DNA of 64,000 nucleotides from Faucicola sp902506225 (GTDB lineage: Bacteria > Pseudomonadota > Gammaproteobacteria > Pseudomonadales > Moraxellaceae), in NCBI GenBank assembly GCA_902506225.1, contig LR733345.1:682001-746000 (forward strand). The letters run 5' to 3'. Position 1 is the stretch's first letter. Every line of letters starts with the position of its first letter. The translations under genes and the position numbers were made by a program. The notes beneath the pieces were generated by a model. The model saw only the letters and a list, made by a program, of their open reading frames with translations. It was not told the origin of the DNA and did not search any database. Below are positions 17,827 to 26,788 of this stretch, in pieces.

Positions 17827-18459
17827 ATGGCAACGCGTATTACCAACAAAAAATTGTCTAAAAGTAGCCGTGCGTGGATGAAAGAGCACATTGACGACCA
17901 CTATGTCAAACTCGCCCAGCGCGATGGCTATCGGGCAAGAGCAGCTTACAAATTGCTAGAAATCAACGAAAAACTGCAGCTGATCAAAAAAGGCATGACG
18001 GTGGTCGATTTGGGTTCTGCTCCAGGCAGCTGGTCGCAAGTTGCTGGCAAACTAGTCGGTGACAATGGCAAGCTCATTGCCTCAGACATCTTGCCGATGG
18101 ATACGCTAGAGAATGTGACCTTTATCCAAGGTGATTTTCGTGAGCAAGAAGTCTTTGACAAAATTATGGCAGAAGTCGCCGATAAAAAAGTGGAAGTGGT
18201 GCTATCTGATATGGCGCCCAATACCTCTGGTTTTACCGCAGTCGATCAGCCACGCATAATTTATTTGTGTGAACTTGCCATGGACTTTGCCGAGCAAGTG
18301 CTCCCTGAAGGTGGTACCTTAGTGATTAAGGTATTCCAAGGCGAAGGCTCTGACGCCTTACGAAAAAATATGCAGCAGCGTTTTAGTAAAGTGCGCAGTA
18401 TCAAGCCTGCAGCGTCACGCGCACGCTCAAAAGAAATGTATTGGATTGCTACCAAATAA
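17827..18459 (+). CDS. rlmE: 23S rRNA (uridine-2'-O-)-methyltransferase RlmE (FtsJ)
   Basis: 210-residue SAM-dependent enzyme methylating U2552 (E. coli numbering) of 23S rRNA late in 50S assembly. Seen: the basic N-terminus with RDGYRARAAYKLLEI (first catalytic Lys), SAM loop VVDLGSAPGSWSQV, catalytic Asp in LSDMAPNTSGF, Lys in TLVIKVFQGEG and Glu in SRARSKEMYWIA, giving the K-D-K-E tetrad. Length equals the E. coli protein. It precedes ftsH, as in E. coli, with a 222-base gap. Confidence 0.97.
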   Translation: MATRITNKKLSKSSRAWMKEHIDDHYVKLAQRDGYRARAAYKLLEINEKLQLIKKGMTVVDLGSAPGSWSQVAGKLVGDNGKLIASDILPMDTLENVTFIQGDFREQEVFDKIMAEVADKKVEVVLSDMAPNTSGFTAVDQPRIIYLCELAMDFAEQVLPEGGTLVIKVFQGEGSDALRKNMQQRFSKVRSIKPAASRARSKEMYWIATK

Positions 18460-18681
18460 GGTAATTTGCTTCAGTCTATCAATGAAGTTGACTGGATAAA
18501 AATTGGTAATATGTTTTTACTAGAAAATAACAGAGAATTCGCTTGATAATGTTAAGGTAAATCCATATATCATGCTATATTGAAAGATTAATGTAACGTC
18601 CATTTTTGGTGAAAAATCTACCTATCTTTGGTAAACATTTTGATTTAACCCCACTTTTTAATCAACCCCCTAACGCGAAGG

Positions 18682-20604
18682 ATGAAAAACAACGTGAGCG
18701 ACATGGTAAAAAATACCTTATTGTGGTTAGTTGTGATAGGGGTATTAGTGCTAGTCTTTAGCAATTTTGATACCCGCAATGAACCTGATAAGCTCAATTA
18801 CTCCCAATTTGTCACTGCGGTGGCAACTGACCAGGTCAAAAGTGTCAAAATTGACGGTGAGCAAATTTCTGGCGAAAAGAAAAACGGCTCAACCTTTGAG
18901 ACAGTGCGTCCGGCGGTCACTGACACTGAGCTAATGCCAAAGCTTATCAAGCATAATGTTGAAGTTCAAGGCGCCACCCCTGAACGTCAAGGCGTGATGA
19001 TGCAATTACTGATTGCAAGCTTCCCAGTGCTATTGATTATTGGTTTGTTCTTGTTCATCATGCGTAACATGAGCGGTGGTGGTGCAGGCGGTGGTCGCGG
19101 CATGGGTCCGATGAGTTTTGGTAAATCTAAAGCCAAAATGTTATCAGAAGACCAAATCAAAGTGACATTTGCAGATGTGGCAGGGTGTGATGAAGCCAAG
19201 CAAGAGGTGACGGAAATTGTCGACTTTTTACGTGACCCAGAGAAATTTACCAAACTTGGCGCAACTATTCCACGTGGTGTGTTGATGGTAGGTCCGCCTG
19301 GTACTGGTAAAACTTTGCTTGCCAAAGCAATTGCAGGCGAAGCCAAAGTACCATTTTTCTCGATTTCAGGTTCTGACTTTGTTGAGATGTTTGTGGGTGT
19401 CGGTGCAAGCCGGGTTCGTGATATGTTTGAACAAGCCAAAAAAAATGCCCCTTGTATTATCTTTATTGACGAGATTGATGCTGTCGGTCGTCATCGCGGC
19501 GCAGGTATGGGCGGTGGTCATGATGAACGTGAACAAACTTTAAACCAGTTATTGGTTGAGATGGATGGTTTTGAAGGCAATGATGGGGTGATCGTGATTG
19601 CTGCAACCAACCGCGTCGATGTACTCGATAAAGCATTGTTGCGTCCAGGGCGTTTCGATCGTCAAGTGCAAGTTGGATTGCCTGATATCAAAGGTCGTGA
19701 GCAAATTCTTCGTGTTCACATGAAAAAATTGCCATCAACGATTGGCGTCGATATTCGTTCATTGGCACGTGGTACGCCAGGTTTCAGTGGTGCGCAATTA
19801 GCGAATTTGGTGAATGAGGCGGCGCTATTTGCTGCACGTAACAACAAAGCGTCAGTTGATATGAACGACTTTGAAGAAGCCAAAGACAAGCTGTATATGG
19901 GTCCGGAACGTAAATCGATGGTACTGCGTGAAGAAGAGCGTCGTGCAACGGCTTACCATGAAGCAGGGCATGCCTTAGTGGCTGAAATGTTACCGGGTAC
20001 CGACCCTGTCCATAAGGTCACTATTATGCCGCGTGGCTGGGCGTTGGGTGTCACTTGGCAATTGCCAGAGCATGATCAGACTAGCGTTTATAAATCAAAA
20101 ATGCTAAATGACATTGCGATTTTGTTTGGTGGTCGTATCGCTGAAGAAGTGTTTATCAATCAGCAATCGACTGGCGCGTCAAATGACTTTGAACGTGCTA
20201 CCAAAATGGCACGTGCGATGGTTACCAAATACGGTATGTCAGATGCCATGGGTGTAATGGTGTATGAAGAAGATGAAAATCAAGGTTACTTTGGTGCCTC
20301 ATCTCGTACTATCTCAGAAGCGACCCAGCAAAAAGTGGATGATGAAGTTCGTCGTATCCTAGAAGCGCAGTATGATATCGCACGTGCATTAATTGAAGGT
20401 AATGCGGACAAAATGCATGCCATGGTCGATGCGTTAATGAAATGGGAAACTATTGACCGTGACCAATTGCAAGACATTATGGCAGGTATCCCACCACGCG
20501 AGCCTAAAGTTTATCAAGAGCCTGTTAGAGTAAATTTTGATAAACCAAGTAATCCACCCTCAAGTGGTTCGGGCTTAACCCCGCCGCCGTTACCTGCAAT
20601 GTAA
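18682..20604 (+). CDS. ftsH: ATP-dependent zinc metalloprotease FtsH
   Basis: 640-residue hexameric membrane protease that degrades damaged membrane proteins and regulators such as LpxC. Order: TM helix (about 9-27), periplasmic domain, second TM helix (about 107-126), Gly-rich linker, AAA domain with Walker A GPPGTGKT (about 204), Walker B IIFIDEIDAVGRHRG, second region of homology, then the zinc motif HEAGH (about 427) and a Pro-rich tail. All catalytic residues are intact. ATG 18682 is placed after a GCGAAGG ribosome site. Upstream rlmE and downstream folP match the widespread rlmE-ftsH-folP order. A terminator follows. Confidence 0.98.
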   Translation: MKNNVSDMVKNTLLWLVVIGVLVLVFSNFDTRNEPDKLNYSQFVTAVATDQVKSVKIDGEQISGEKKNGSTFETVRPAVTDTELMPKLIKHNVEVQGATPERQGVMMQLLIASFPVLLIIGLFLFIMRNMSGGGAGGGRGMGPMSFGKSKAKMLSEDQIKVTFADVAGCDEAKQEVTEIVDFLRDPEKFTKLGATIPRGVLMVGPPGTGKTLLAKAIAGEAKVPFFSISGSDFVEMFVGVGASRVRDMFEQAKKNAPCIIFIDEIDAVGRHRGAGMGGGHDEREQTLNQLLVEMDGFEGNDGVIVIAATNRVDVLDKALLRPGRFDRQVQVGLPDIKGREQILRVHMKKLPSTIGVDIRSLARGTPGFSGAQLANLVNEAALFAARNNKASVDMNDFEEAKDKLYMGPERKSMVLREEERRATAYHEAGHALVAEMLPGTDPVHKVTIMPRGWALGVTWQLPEHDQTSVYKSKMLNDIAILFGGRIAEEVFINQQSTGASNDFERATKMARAMVTKYGMSDAMGVMVYEEDENQGYFGASSRTISEATQQKVDDEVRRILEAQYDIARALIEGNADKMHAMVDALMKWETIDRDQLQDIMAGIPPREPKVYQEPVRVNFDKPSNPPSSGSGLTPPPLPAM

Positions 20605-20627
20605 ATTATCCATGATATGAGTTACCC

Positions 20628-20661
20628 AAAAACCGCTACCAACTTGATAGCGGTTTTTTTG
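20628..20661 (+). terminator. Rho-independent terminator after ftsH
   Basis: 8-bp stem AACCGCTA / TAGCGGTT (20631-20638 with 20648-20655) with a 9-base loop and T tract. folP begins about 40 bases later and thus needs its own promoter or read-through. Confidence 0.88.
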
Positions 20662-20708
20662 TTTTTCACTTAAAATAGTAAAAAATTTTAGCCATCATTG
20701 TGGACATC

Positions 20709-21590
20709 ATGCAGTTACAGCCCATTCCCAACTTTGCCATTCATTATCATAATCAAACGCTCGATTTATCTTATCCTCATATCATGGGTATTTTAAATGT
20801 AACCCCAGACTCATTTTCTGATGGCGGTCGATATAATCATATTGACCAAGGTTTGCGTCATACTGAGCAGATGATCAAAGACGGGGCGACGATTATTGAT
20901 GTAGGGGGTGAGTCTACTCGCCCAAATGCTAGTCCCGTGAGTGAGCAAGAAGAAATTGACCGCGTTATTAAAGTGGTTGAAGCGATTGATCATAACTTTG
21001 ATGAGCAAGTCTGGGTGTCGGTTGATACCAGTAGCCCGACCGTGATGACACTCGCCAGTCAAGTCGGCGCCAAAATTTGGAATGATGTCCGAGCATTGAC
21101 GCGCCCCGATGCCATTGCTACCGCTGCCAAACTTGATATACCTGTCATGCTCATGCACATGCGTGGTGAGCCAACGACCATGAATCAGCTCGATGATTAT
21201 CAAGACTTATATACCGATGTTATTACCGAGTTACAGCAGCGCATTGATGAGGTTATGGCGGGTGGGGTCAGGCGTGACAATCTTATCATTGACCCAGGGT
21301 TTGGCTTTGCCAAAAACGCCCAGCAAAATCTGGCATGGCTGAATGAATTTTATCGGTTGCATAGGTTTAACTTACCTGTCATGGTGGCATTATCCCGTAA
21401 ACGCTTTGTTGGGGAAGTCCTCAAGTCAGCCAATCTACCCCATGACCCTACCGACAGAGATGTTGCTAGTATGGTTGCAGGGCTATTTGCTGTGCAACAA
21501 GGGGCGTGTATATTGCGCACCCATAACGTCGCAGCGACGAAAGCAGGGCTTGCGATGTGGCAAGCGACCCAACAGGCAAAAGCTTCATAA
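20709..21590 (+). CDS. folP: Dihydropteroate synthase
   Basis: 293-residue TIM-barrel enzyme condensing pABA with hydroxymethyldihydropterin diphosphate in folate synthesis; target of sulfonamides. Seen: MGILNVTPDSFSDGG, GESTRPNASPVS, IWNDVRAL, DPGFGFAKN and LSRKRFVGEV, all active-site loops intact and of wild-type form. ATG 20709 is used; an in-frame GTG at 20700 adds three residues and neither has a clear ribosome site. Its partner enzyme for pABA supply, pabC, lies at 25.8 kb. Confidence 0.96.
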   Translation: MQLQPIPNFAIHYHNQTLDLSYPHIMGILNVTPDSFSDGGRYNHIDQGLRHTEQMIKDGATIIDVGGESTRPNASPVSEQEEIDRVIKVVEAIDHNFDEQVWVSVDTSSPTVMTLASQVGAKIWNDVRALTRPDAIATAAKLDIPVMLMHMRGEPTTMNQLDDYQDLYTDVITELQQRIDEVMAGGVRRDNLIIDPGFGFAKNAQQNLAWLNEFYRLHRFNLPVMVALSRKRFVGEVLKSANLPHDPTDRDVASMVAGLFAVQQGACILRTHNVAATKAGLAMWQATQQAKAS

Positions 21591-21637
21591 AAATTTATAA
21601 ATTACATAAATTTAACGCGCAACAACAAGGATTTATC

Positions 21638-21904
21638 ATGAGTGACAACCAGCCAGAACCTACATTAGAGCAGCGCAAAGTTATCTATCGTGCCAGACGC
21701 GGGCTAAAAGAACTCGATTATTATTTTGACCCGTATGTGAGAGCGCACTATCTACAAGCCGACTCACAAGAGCAGCAAATTTTTGCAGAATTGGTGAAAG
21801 AAGAAGATCCTGATTTGCTGGACTGGTTTTTACACAATCACCCGACCAAGCCAGAATTTGCTGATTTGATAGCCAAGCTCAAATCATTAAAAGCTTCTTC
21901 TTAA
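21638..21904 (+). CDS. sdhE: FAD assembly factor SdhE (CptB/YgfY family)
   Basis: 88-residue small helical protein that promotes covalent flavinylation of succinate dehydrogenase SdhA and fumarate reductase. The key RGxxE motif is present as RARRGLKELDYYFDPY, and the ending EEDPDLLDWF fits the family. Start set at ATG 21638 after an ACAAGGA ribosome site; the open frame extends 81 bases upstream into folP but has no ribosome site. The partner gene of the YgfX/CptA type follows 9 bases later, as in many gammaproteobacteria. Confidence 0.92.
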   Translation: MSDNQPEPTLEQRKVIYRARRGLKELDYYFDPYVRAHYLQADSQEQQIFAELVKEEDPDLLDWFLHNHPTKPEFADLIAKLKSLKASS

Positions 21905-21913
21905 TGGACTAAG

Positions 21914-22435
21914 ATGAACGAGCGCTACTTATCGCGTCATAACACTTCATTTATTGACATTGATGCCACGCTCAAACCCAGTGTGGATAAAAAACTGCTT
22001 TGGGGAGCTTGTTTATGGGTGGTTGTTGGCATTTTGGCACTCGTACCTTTGGCGCTTACCTACAAACTTTTGCTAGGTATGGTCGCTATAGCCAGTCTTT
22101 GGTTCGGGCAAATATCCAGTTGTCACTTATTGGCTATTTCATCGTTACACGCCAAACCGCAAACTAACAATCAAACCTTACCCTATGACAACTTTGATTT
22201 TTTAATCTGGCAGATCCAGTGGGTACGTGGGGTTGTCAAAGTACCTAGACATCATAAGCAAGCGGTGTGGCAGGCAAATTTGTTGGGCATCGCTGATATG
22301 GGGTGCTTGGTGATTTTAACGTTTGAGTTAATAGAATCAGCGCCAACTAAAATCAGCGTAACTATTTGGCAAGACCAAGTGGACCGCGATACATGGCGGC
22401 AATTTAAGGTGCTAGCGAACACAGTAGGGCAATAA
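21914..22435 (+). CDS. YgfX/CptA-like small membrane protein
   Basis: 173 residues: two adjacent hydrophobic helices (about 29-75) followed by a cytoplasmic domain with FLIWQIQWVRGV and a C-terminal IWQDQVDRDTWRQFKVLA, which resembles the family ending (a short WPD-x-W-R-L motif). Partner position next to sdhE supports the YgfX/CptA assignment; in E. coli YgfX has been described as a membrane toxin-like protein acting on cytoskeletal proteins, with SdhE/CptB as partner, though this role is debated. Sequence identity looks low, so the call leans on position, topology and the C-terminal motif. Confidence 0.65.
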   Translation: MNERYLSRHNTSFIDIDATLKPSVDKKLLWGACLWVVVGILALVPLALTYKLLLGMVAIASLWFGQISSCHLLAISSLHAKPQTNNQTLPYDNFDFLIWQIQWVRGVVKVPRHHKQAVWQANLLGIADMGCLVILTFELIESAPTKISVTIWQDQVDRDTWRQFKVLANTVGQ

Positions 22436-22584
22436 CAAAAATGGTATATAAGTTATATTCAATATTGCTACAATTAAATCAACCAAGTGTTGAGGCAGAT
22501 GCCTAACACAATTGGCGTGCGTCAGCGCGGTATCATTGGTGATATACAATAATCATTGAAAAAGATAAATAAAAGGGAATGACC

Positions 22585-23316
22585 ATGGGTTTATTAACAA
22601 GTCTAGTAACACAAGTGGCGCAAAGTGCCATTCAAAGCAAAATGAGCCAAAGCAAAATGGGCGGTCAAAGCCAAGCGGATATGGGCGGCCTAGGGAATAT
22701 TTTTAGTAATGTTTTAGGCGGCGGGGTGCAGCAGCCACAAATGCAGTCAAATGGTTTTGGGTTGGATGATATCATCGGTATGGCAATGAACCAAAATCAA
22801 GGCATGTCGCAAATGTCTCAGGGTGGCGTGCTAGGACAAGTGCTAGGTAGCGTGCTAGGTAGTGGCATGGGCGGTGGTCTAGGTAGTGGCATGGGCAATA
22901 ACGTGGGTATGAACCAATTTCCACAAAGTCAAAGTGGCTTTGGTGGTAAAGGTATGTTAATGGCGGCTTTATTGCCAATCGCGTTGATGTTTATCCAGCG
23001 AAATGGCGGTCTATCAGGCGCTTTTAATAAAATCCAAAATATGGGATTTGGTCATCAAGCCAATTCCTGGATGAGTGCGGACCAATCAAACCAACCGCTG
23101 GATCCCAATGATATCAATCAGCTATTTGATAATGATGAGTTGGCGCAAGTTGCAGCACAAACGGGCGTGGATCAAAGTGAAGTACGTCAAGGTATGGCGG
23201 AGCTTTTGCCACAGTTATTTGATAGCTTAACGCCAAATGGCGACACCCGAACCGAACCTGAAGCCAATGACGAAATTAGTGAAATTTTATCGCAACTTTC
23301 ACAATTTAAGCGCTAA
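22585..23316 (+). CDS. YidB-like (DUF937) protein, Gly/Met/Gln-rich
   Basis: 243 residues. The first about 120 are low complexity, rich in Gly, Met, Gln and Ser, with repeats of the LGSGMGGGLGSGMGN type encoded by imperfect DNA repeats near 22838-22900. A hydrophobic segment (GMLMAALLPIALMFIQ) follows, then the conserved part: GFGHQANSWMS, DPNDINQLFDNDELAQVA and RQGMAELLPQLFDSLTPNG, matching YidB/DUF937. The ATG at 22585 is preferred over 22579 because the AAGGGA site then sits at normal distance. The family has no firmly established biochemical function. Bidirectional terminator follows. Confidence 0.78.
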   Translation: MGLLTSLVTQVAQSAIQSKMSQSKMGGQSQADMGGLGNIFSNVLGGGVQQPQMQSNGFGLDDIIGMAMNQNQGMSQMSQGGVLGQVLGSVLGSGMGGGLGSGMGNNVGMNQFPQSQSGFGGKGMLMAALLPIALMFIQRNGGLSGAFNKIQNMGFGHQANSWMSADQSNQPLDPNDINQLFDNDELAQVAAQTGVDQSEVRQGMAELLPQLFDSLTPNGDTRTEPEANDEISEILSQLSQFKR

Positions 23317-23352
23317 GAGCGATTAAAAGTGAATTTAAATAGCATGACTACG

Positions 23353-23385
23353 AACCGCCATTTCAATTGAACTGGCGGTTTATTT
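23353..23385 (+). terminator. Bidirectional terminator, yidB-like / membrane protein
   Basis: Long nearly perfect palindrome: AACCGCCA / TGGCGGTT (23353-23360 and 23373-23380) with an inner TTCAATTGAA. It lies between convergent genes ending at 23316 (+) and 23390 (-). Confidence 0.8.
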
Positions 23386-23389
23386 ACGA

Positions 23390-23956
23390 TTATAAAATCT
23401 TGATGATAGGGCGATGATTTGCTCTTAGCCAATAATCATGAAATACCCAAAATAACTTACGATAATTGATAGGTAATTGGTTATGATAAAGATAAATATT
23501 ATGATGAGAATGGATAGCGATATGTGCTGGTGTGGAACGATTAGTTATACATCTATTCACGAATTTAATTTCCAGCCATTTTAATGTTTGTTTGTGATTG
23601 CCAGATACGATTATTAGGCTAACTGGGTTTAACTCACAATAAAATGGGTCATGTGCATTACGGTAAAAAAGCGTTAATCGTTGTTCTTTTATTTCTCGAT
23701 AGATACCAAAAATAAGTAAAAATATAAGGAAAATTAATGATATAAAAAATATAGTCTCTGTGTCTGGAATAAAAATTGCCACAGCAAACATCAGCGAAAA
23801 GATGACTATCATCACAGTAAGGATGATAACATTAAACGTGATAAAAGAGCGTTTTAACGTAATTTTGATGATAGGTAAATCATCACGATTTTTGGCGGTT
23901 TTAATCGTTGTTAAAATTTCAGTCAAGTCTTTGCTATTTTTACCAATATTAATCAA
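23390..23956 (-). CDS. Hypothetical two-helix membrane protein
   Basis: 188 residues, not recognised. Seen: a hydrophilic N-terminus, two close transmembrane helices (about 42-63 and 68-88), then about 95 residues of alternating beta-like segments (LNPVSLIIVSGNHKQTLKWL, HIAIHSHHNIYLYHNQLPIN) ending in a basic tail. The topology of two helices plus a beta-rich cytoplasmic domain recalls YcxB- or PH-like domain proteins, but this is only a resemblance. Start is a TTG whose last two bases overlap the aroE stop (TTGA), so translation would be coupled to aroE. It is more AT-rich than aroE. Confidence 0.6.
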   Translation of the reverse strand: MINIGKNSKDLTEILTTIKTAKNRDDLPIIKITLKRSFITFNVIILTVMIVIFSLMFAVAIFIPDTETIFFISLIFLIFLLIFGIYREIKEQRLTLFYRNAHDPFYCELNPVSLIIVSGNHKQTLKWLEIKFVNRCITNRSTPAHIAIHSHHNIYLYHNQLPINYRKLFWVFHDYWLRANHRPIIKIL

Positions 23957-24771
23957 AATTTAAAATCCGTCAAATCGACTTGTTTACCCGTCCAAAGTGC
24001 AAAACTTAATGCCCCTTGATTGACCAGCATTCCCAAGCCGTCCGAGGTTTTGGCATTTTTCGCCTTAAAAAAGTCCAAAAACGCCGAGGGTTTGCCATAC
24101 ATCATGTCATAGGCAAAATCGACCGTCATATCCTTGGCAAACGGCAATGTGTCACCGCTTAGACCTATCGACGTTGCATTGATAATCACCTCAATATCGT
24201 TGGGCAAATCCGTCAAACTTGAAAAGGTGAGCTTATCGGTATCAAATAATCGGGTTAAATTCTTTGCTTTTTCTACTGTGCGATTGGCAATATGCAGCGA
24301 TTTTACTTGCGCATCTAGCAACGGCAAAATCGCGCCACGAGTCGCCCCACCTGCCCCCAAAATAGCCACGTTTGCGTCTTTTAACCTGACGCCTTGCGAC
24401 AATAAATCTGCCACCAAACCGCGACCATCGGTATTGTCGCCATACAGTTTGCCGGCTTTGATGGCAAGGGTATTGACTGCACCTGCCAAGCGCGCGTATT
24501 CAGATAGTTGACCGCGCTGCTGGCACAGCGCAAATGCCATCTCTTTAAAAGGTACGGTCACATTTGCCCCTGTGCCACCACCTGCAAAAAATGCTTCGAT
24601 GACCGCGGTAAAGCTGTCGACATCGTTGGGACAATATTGGCGTTGGTAAGACAAGGTGATGCCCGTTTGTTGGGCAAAGGCTTGGTGCAAATCAGGCGAT
24701 TTGCTATGGGCAATCGGATTGCCGATTACCATGCAATGATAACGGACATTTGAATCAGGAACTGATGACAT
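23953..24771 (-). CDS. aroE: Shikimate 5-dehydrogenase AroE
   Basis: 272-residue NADP-dependent enzyme reducing 3-dehydroshikimate to shikimate. Seen: the substrate motif VIGNPIAHSKSPDLHQAF, catalytic Lys in VTVPFKEMAF, AGAVNTL with the Asn, DNTDGRGLV with the Asp, the nucleotide loop ILGAGGATRGAI, the NRTVEKA phosphate-binding segment and the terminal GLGMLVNQGALSFALWTG. ATG 24771 gives the usual family N-terminus; the open frame runs 45 bases further. It overlaps the downstream membrane-protein gene by four bases and is divergent from a lipoprotein gene. Confidence 0.96.
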   Translation of the reverse strand: MSSVPDSNVRYHCMVIGNPIAHSKSPDLHQAFAQQTGITLSYQRQYCPNDVDSFTAVIEAFFAGGGTGANVTVPFKEMAFALCQQRGQLSEYARLAGAVNTLAIKAGKLYGDNTDGRGLVADLLSQGVRLKDANVAILGAGGATRGAILPLLDAQVKSLHIANRTVEKAKNLTRLFDTDKLTFSSLTDLPNDIEVIINATSIGLSGDTLPFAKDMTVDFAYDMMYGKPSAFLDFFKAKNAKTSDGLGMLVNQGALSFALWTGKQVDLTDFKF

Positions 24772-24997
24772 GAGAAAACCTATAATACGATGAGCAAAAT
24801 TAGCAATCCCCCTCACTTTACAATAACTGTGGCTACTATATCAATGCTGGGTTTTGATTGGCTAGGTTTTGATTGGGTGGGTGTAAAGCGCAGCATTTCA
24901 TCGATTTGGCTAAAAATAACAACAAAAGCGTACTGTTAACCGCCACCAATGCCTTGTTACAATGCGCTATTCACACCAACCCGTTATATACTACACA

Positions 24998-25729
24998 ATG
25001 AAGCTCATTGCCCGCAAACCGCTTTTTTTATCGCGTCAAAACCGCTCAGAAAATCCGATAGACGCTACCCAAAATAAACCCACTTGGCCAAAAAATCTTG
25101 GCTGGGGGTGGGTTATCTTAGCACTCACCTTAACTGGCTGTGATAAGGTCAAACAAATCGCCTCACAACGCAATGCCAGTGTGACCGCTAGCACTACCGC
25201 ATCGACCACAGCCGCCAATCCGTCTATCAACCCTAACTCGCAGCCAACGCCTGTGGTCTATCCCATCAATGATTGGCAGCAACAAACGCTGGCAAACAAA
25301 GTCAGTATCCACGATACCGAAGCCATGACGTTACTGTTAGGTCAACCCATCACCATTGATAAGAAAAGTTTGGACTATCGAAGCAATGTGGCAAGTAAAT
25401 ATAGTTTTGCCAAAACCGGTGAGCCGTATTTTGATTTGCTTGATTCGCCTATGTATATCGAGTTACAGTGGTATCATGCCAGTGCCTATGACAATGCCAG
25501 CGTTAAAAACATCAGTATCCAGCATGCCAAAACAGCGTTTCAGCTGACCCAACATTGGTTTGGGCAAGATGGCTCAGACATTGTTGCCCACATGGTACAA
25601 GGACAGCCGATTAAAAATGCCAGCTACCACGGAATTTTGGTAGAATTAGCACGCTGTGACAATTATCATTGTGATTTGGTGGTCAGAAAACCCACTGTCA
25701 CCGCCAAAACTGCTAAAAAAAGCGGCTAA
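24998..25729 (+). CDS. Hypothetical lipoprotein
   Basis: 243 residues, not recognised. Seen: a basic N-terminus, then a hydrophobic stretch ending in the lipobox LTLTGC (about residue 47), a Thr/Ser/Ala-rich linker, and a soluble domain with two Cys in ARCDNYHCDLVV near the end that could form a disulfide. The pre-signal region is unusually long for a lipoprotein; ATG 24998 gives 46 residues before the Cys and the alternative ATG 24962 gives 58, and no closer start codon exists. An outer-membrane or periplasmic location is inferred. It lies between divergent aroE and pabC, with 61 bases to pabC. Confidence 0.65.
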   Translation: MKLIARKPLFLSRQNRSENPIDATQNKPTWPKNLGWGWVILALTLTGCDKVKQIASQRNASVTASTTASTTAANPSINPNSQPTPVVYPINDWQQQTLANKVSIHDTEAMTLLLGQPITIDKKSLDYRSNVASKYSFAKTGEPYFDLLDSPMYIELQWYHASAYDNASVKNISIQHAKTAFQLTQHWFGQDGSDIVAHMVQGQPIKNASYHGILVELARCDNYHCDLVVRKPTVTAKTAKKSG

Positions 25730-25790
25730 TTGATGCGGCTTTCACTGTCATACAGTCCAACTATTAATTTAATCAAGTAGCCAAATAACC

Positions 25791-26702
25791 ATGTGGTATT
25801 CATTATCTGATGCTCAGTATGCCAAGCAAACGCCAATCACCGCTATCGATATTGACTCACGTGTCATAGCGTATGGCGATGGGTTCTTTACCACCATGGC
25901 GGTGGTGGCAGGACAAATCAATTGGCTGAGTTTCCACTTAGATAGAATTGACGAGAGTGCCCAGGCGTTACAACTCAATTTAACCAACGCTGATTTAGAT
26001 GCCGCCAATTTAGAATCCCCCAATCATACTATCCGCGCATACTTTAATAGCCAGTTAGCCAATTTTGCTAAAATCCTCAATCACGGTATGCTCAAGCTAA
26101 TAGTCTGCCGAAGAAACCAACCTATCAAAGGCTATGGATTTTGCAACTCTGAATTTGACGCTTTTATTAAGCTTATGCCCACGGATAAGCCATTAGCACA
26201 GCAAGCCAATCAAGTCATCATCCAACCTGCCGCTACCGCCATCTGTCTTACGCAGCAAATTGCGTGTCTACCCAAACCCTTGGTAGGGCTTAAGCTACTA
26301 AACGCCCAAGATAAAGTGATGGCAAGTCACGAGCTGTGGCAGCATCAAACTCAAGATGCGCAAATGATTGATGGGTTGGTACAAGATGTGATGGGGCATT
26401 GGGTAGAAGGCACTTTTTGCAATGTGTTTTATCAGCTTAATCATGAAAACGTGTGGTACACACCGCCCATCAACCGCTCAGGGGTAAAAGGGGTGATGCG
26501 GCAGGTGTTATTGGCTAAGTTTGCCGAGTCCGATAGGGCGCATAAGGAGCGGTATTTAGCCAGCGAGGAGTTATCCAATATCACAAGCTTGTTCTTTTGC
26601 AATGCTGTACGGGGGATTTTGCCCATTCAAGCATTGATGCTACCCAATGGGCAGTCAACCGTACTTGATTTGACCCCAATCTATGCGCAAAAATTAACTT
26701 AA
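25791..26702 (+). CDS. pabC: Aminodeoxychorismate lyase PabC
   Basis: 303-residue fold-type IV PLP enzyme releasing pABA and pyruvate from 4-amino-4-deoxychorismate for folate. Seen: the opening DIDSRVIAYGDGFFTTMAV, the basic HLDRIDESAQALQ helix, the lysine-containing LKLLNAQDKVMASHE (PLP Lys in this region is expected as KxxN), VEGTFCNVFY and the PLP-phosphate segment NRSGVKGVMRQVLL. The order pabC-mltG-tmk matches E. coli and most gammaproteobacteria, which secures the call over branched-chain aminotransferase. Confidence 0.92.
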   Translation: MWYSLSDAQYAKQTPITAIDIDSRVIAYGDGFFTTMAVVAGQINWLSFHLDRIDESAQALQLNLTNADLDAANLESPNHTIRAYFNSQLANFAKILNHGMLKLIVCRRNQPIKGYGFCNSEFDAFIKLMPTDKPLAQQANQVIIQPAATAICLTQQIACLPKPLVGLKLLNAQDKVMASHELWQHQTQDAQMIDGLVQDVMGHWVEGTFCNVFYQLNHENVWYTPPINRSGVKGVMRQVLLAKFAESDRAHKERYLASEELSNITSLFFCNAVRGILPIQALMLPNGQSTVLDLTPIYAQKLT

Positions 26703-26788
26703 ATCGTGTTGCTGGTAACTAAAAAAAATTGCTATTTTTGTCATTAATTGTTAAATTCTCGCTTATTGAGTCAATATAAGCTTTCTCT

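Noticed and set aside
21914..22435. Novel toxin next to sdhE
   Set aside because: The sdhE-ygfX (cptBA) pairing is widespread in gammaproteobacteria, so it is not new.
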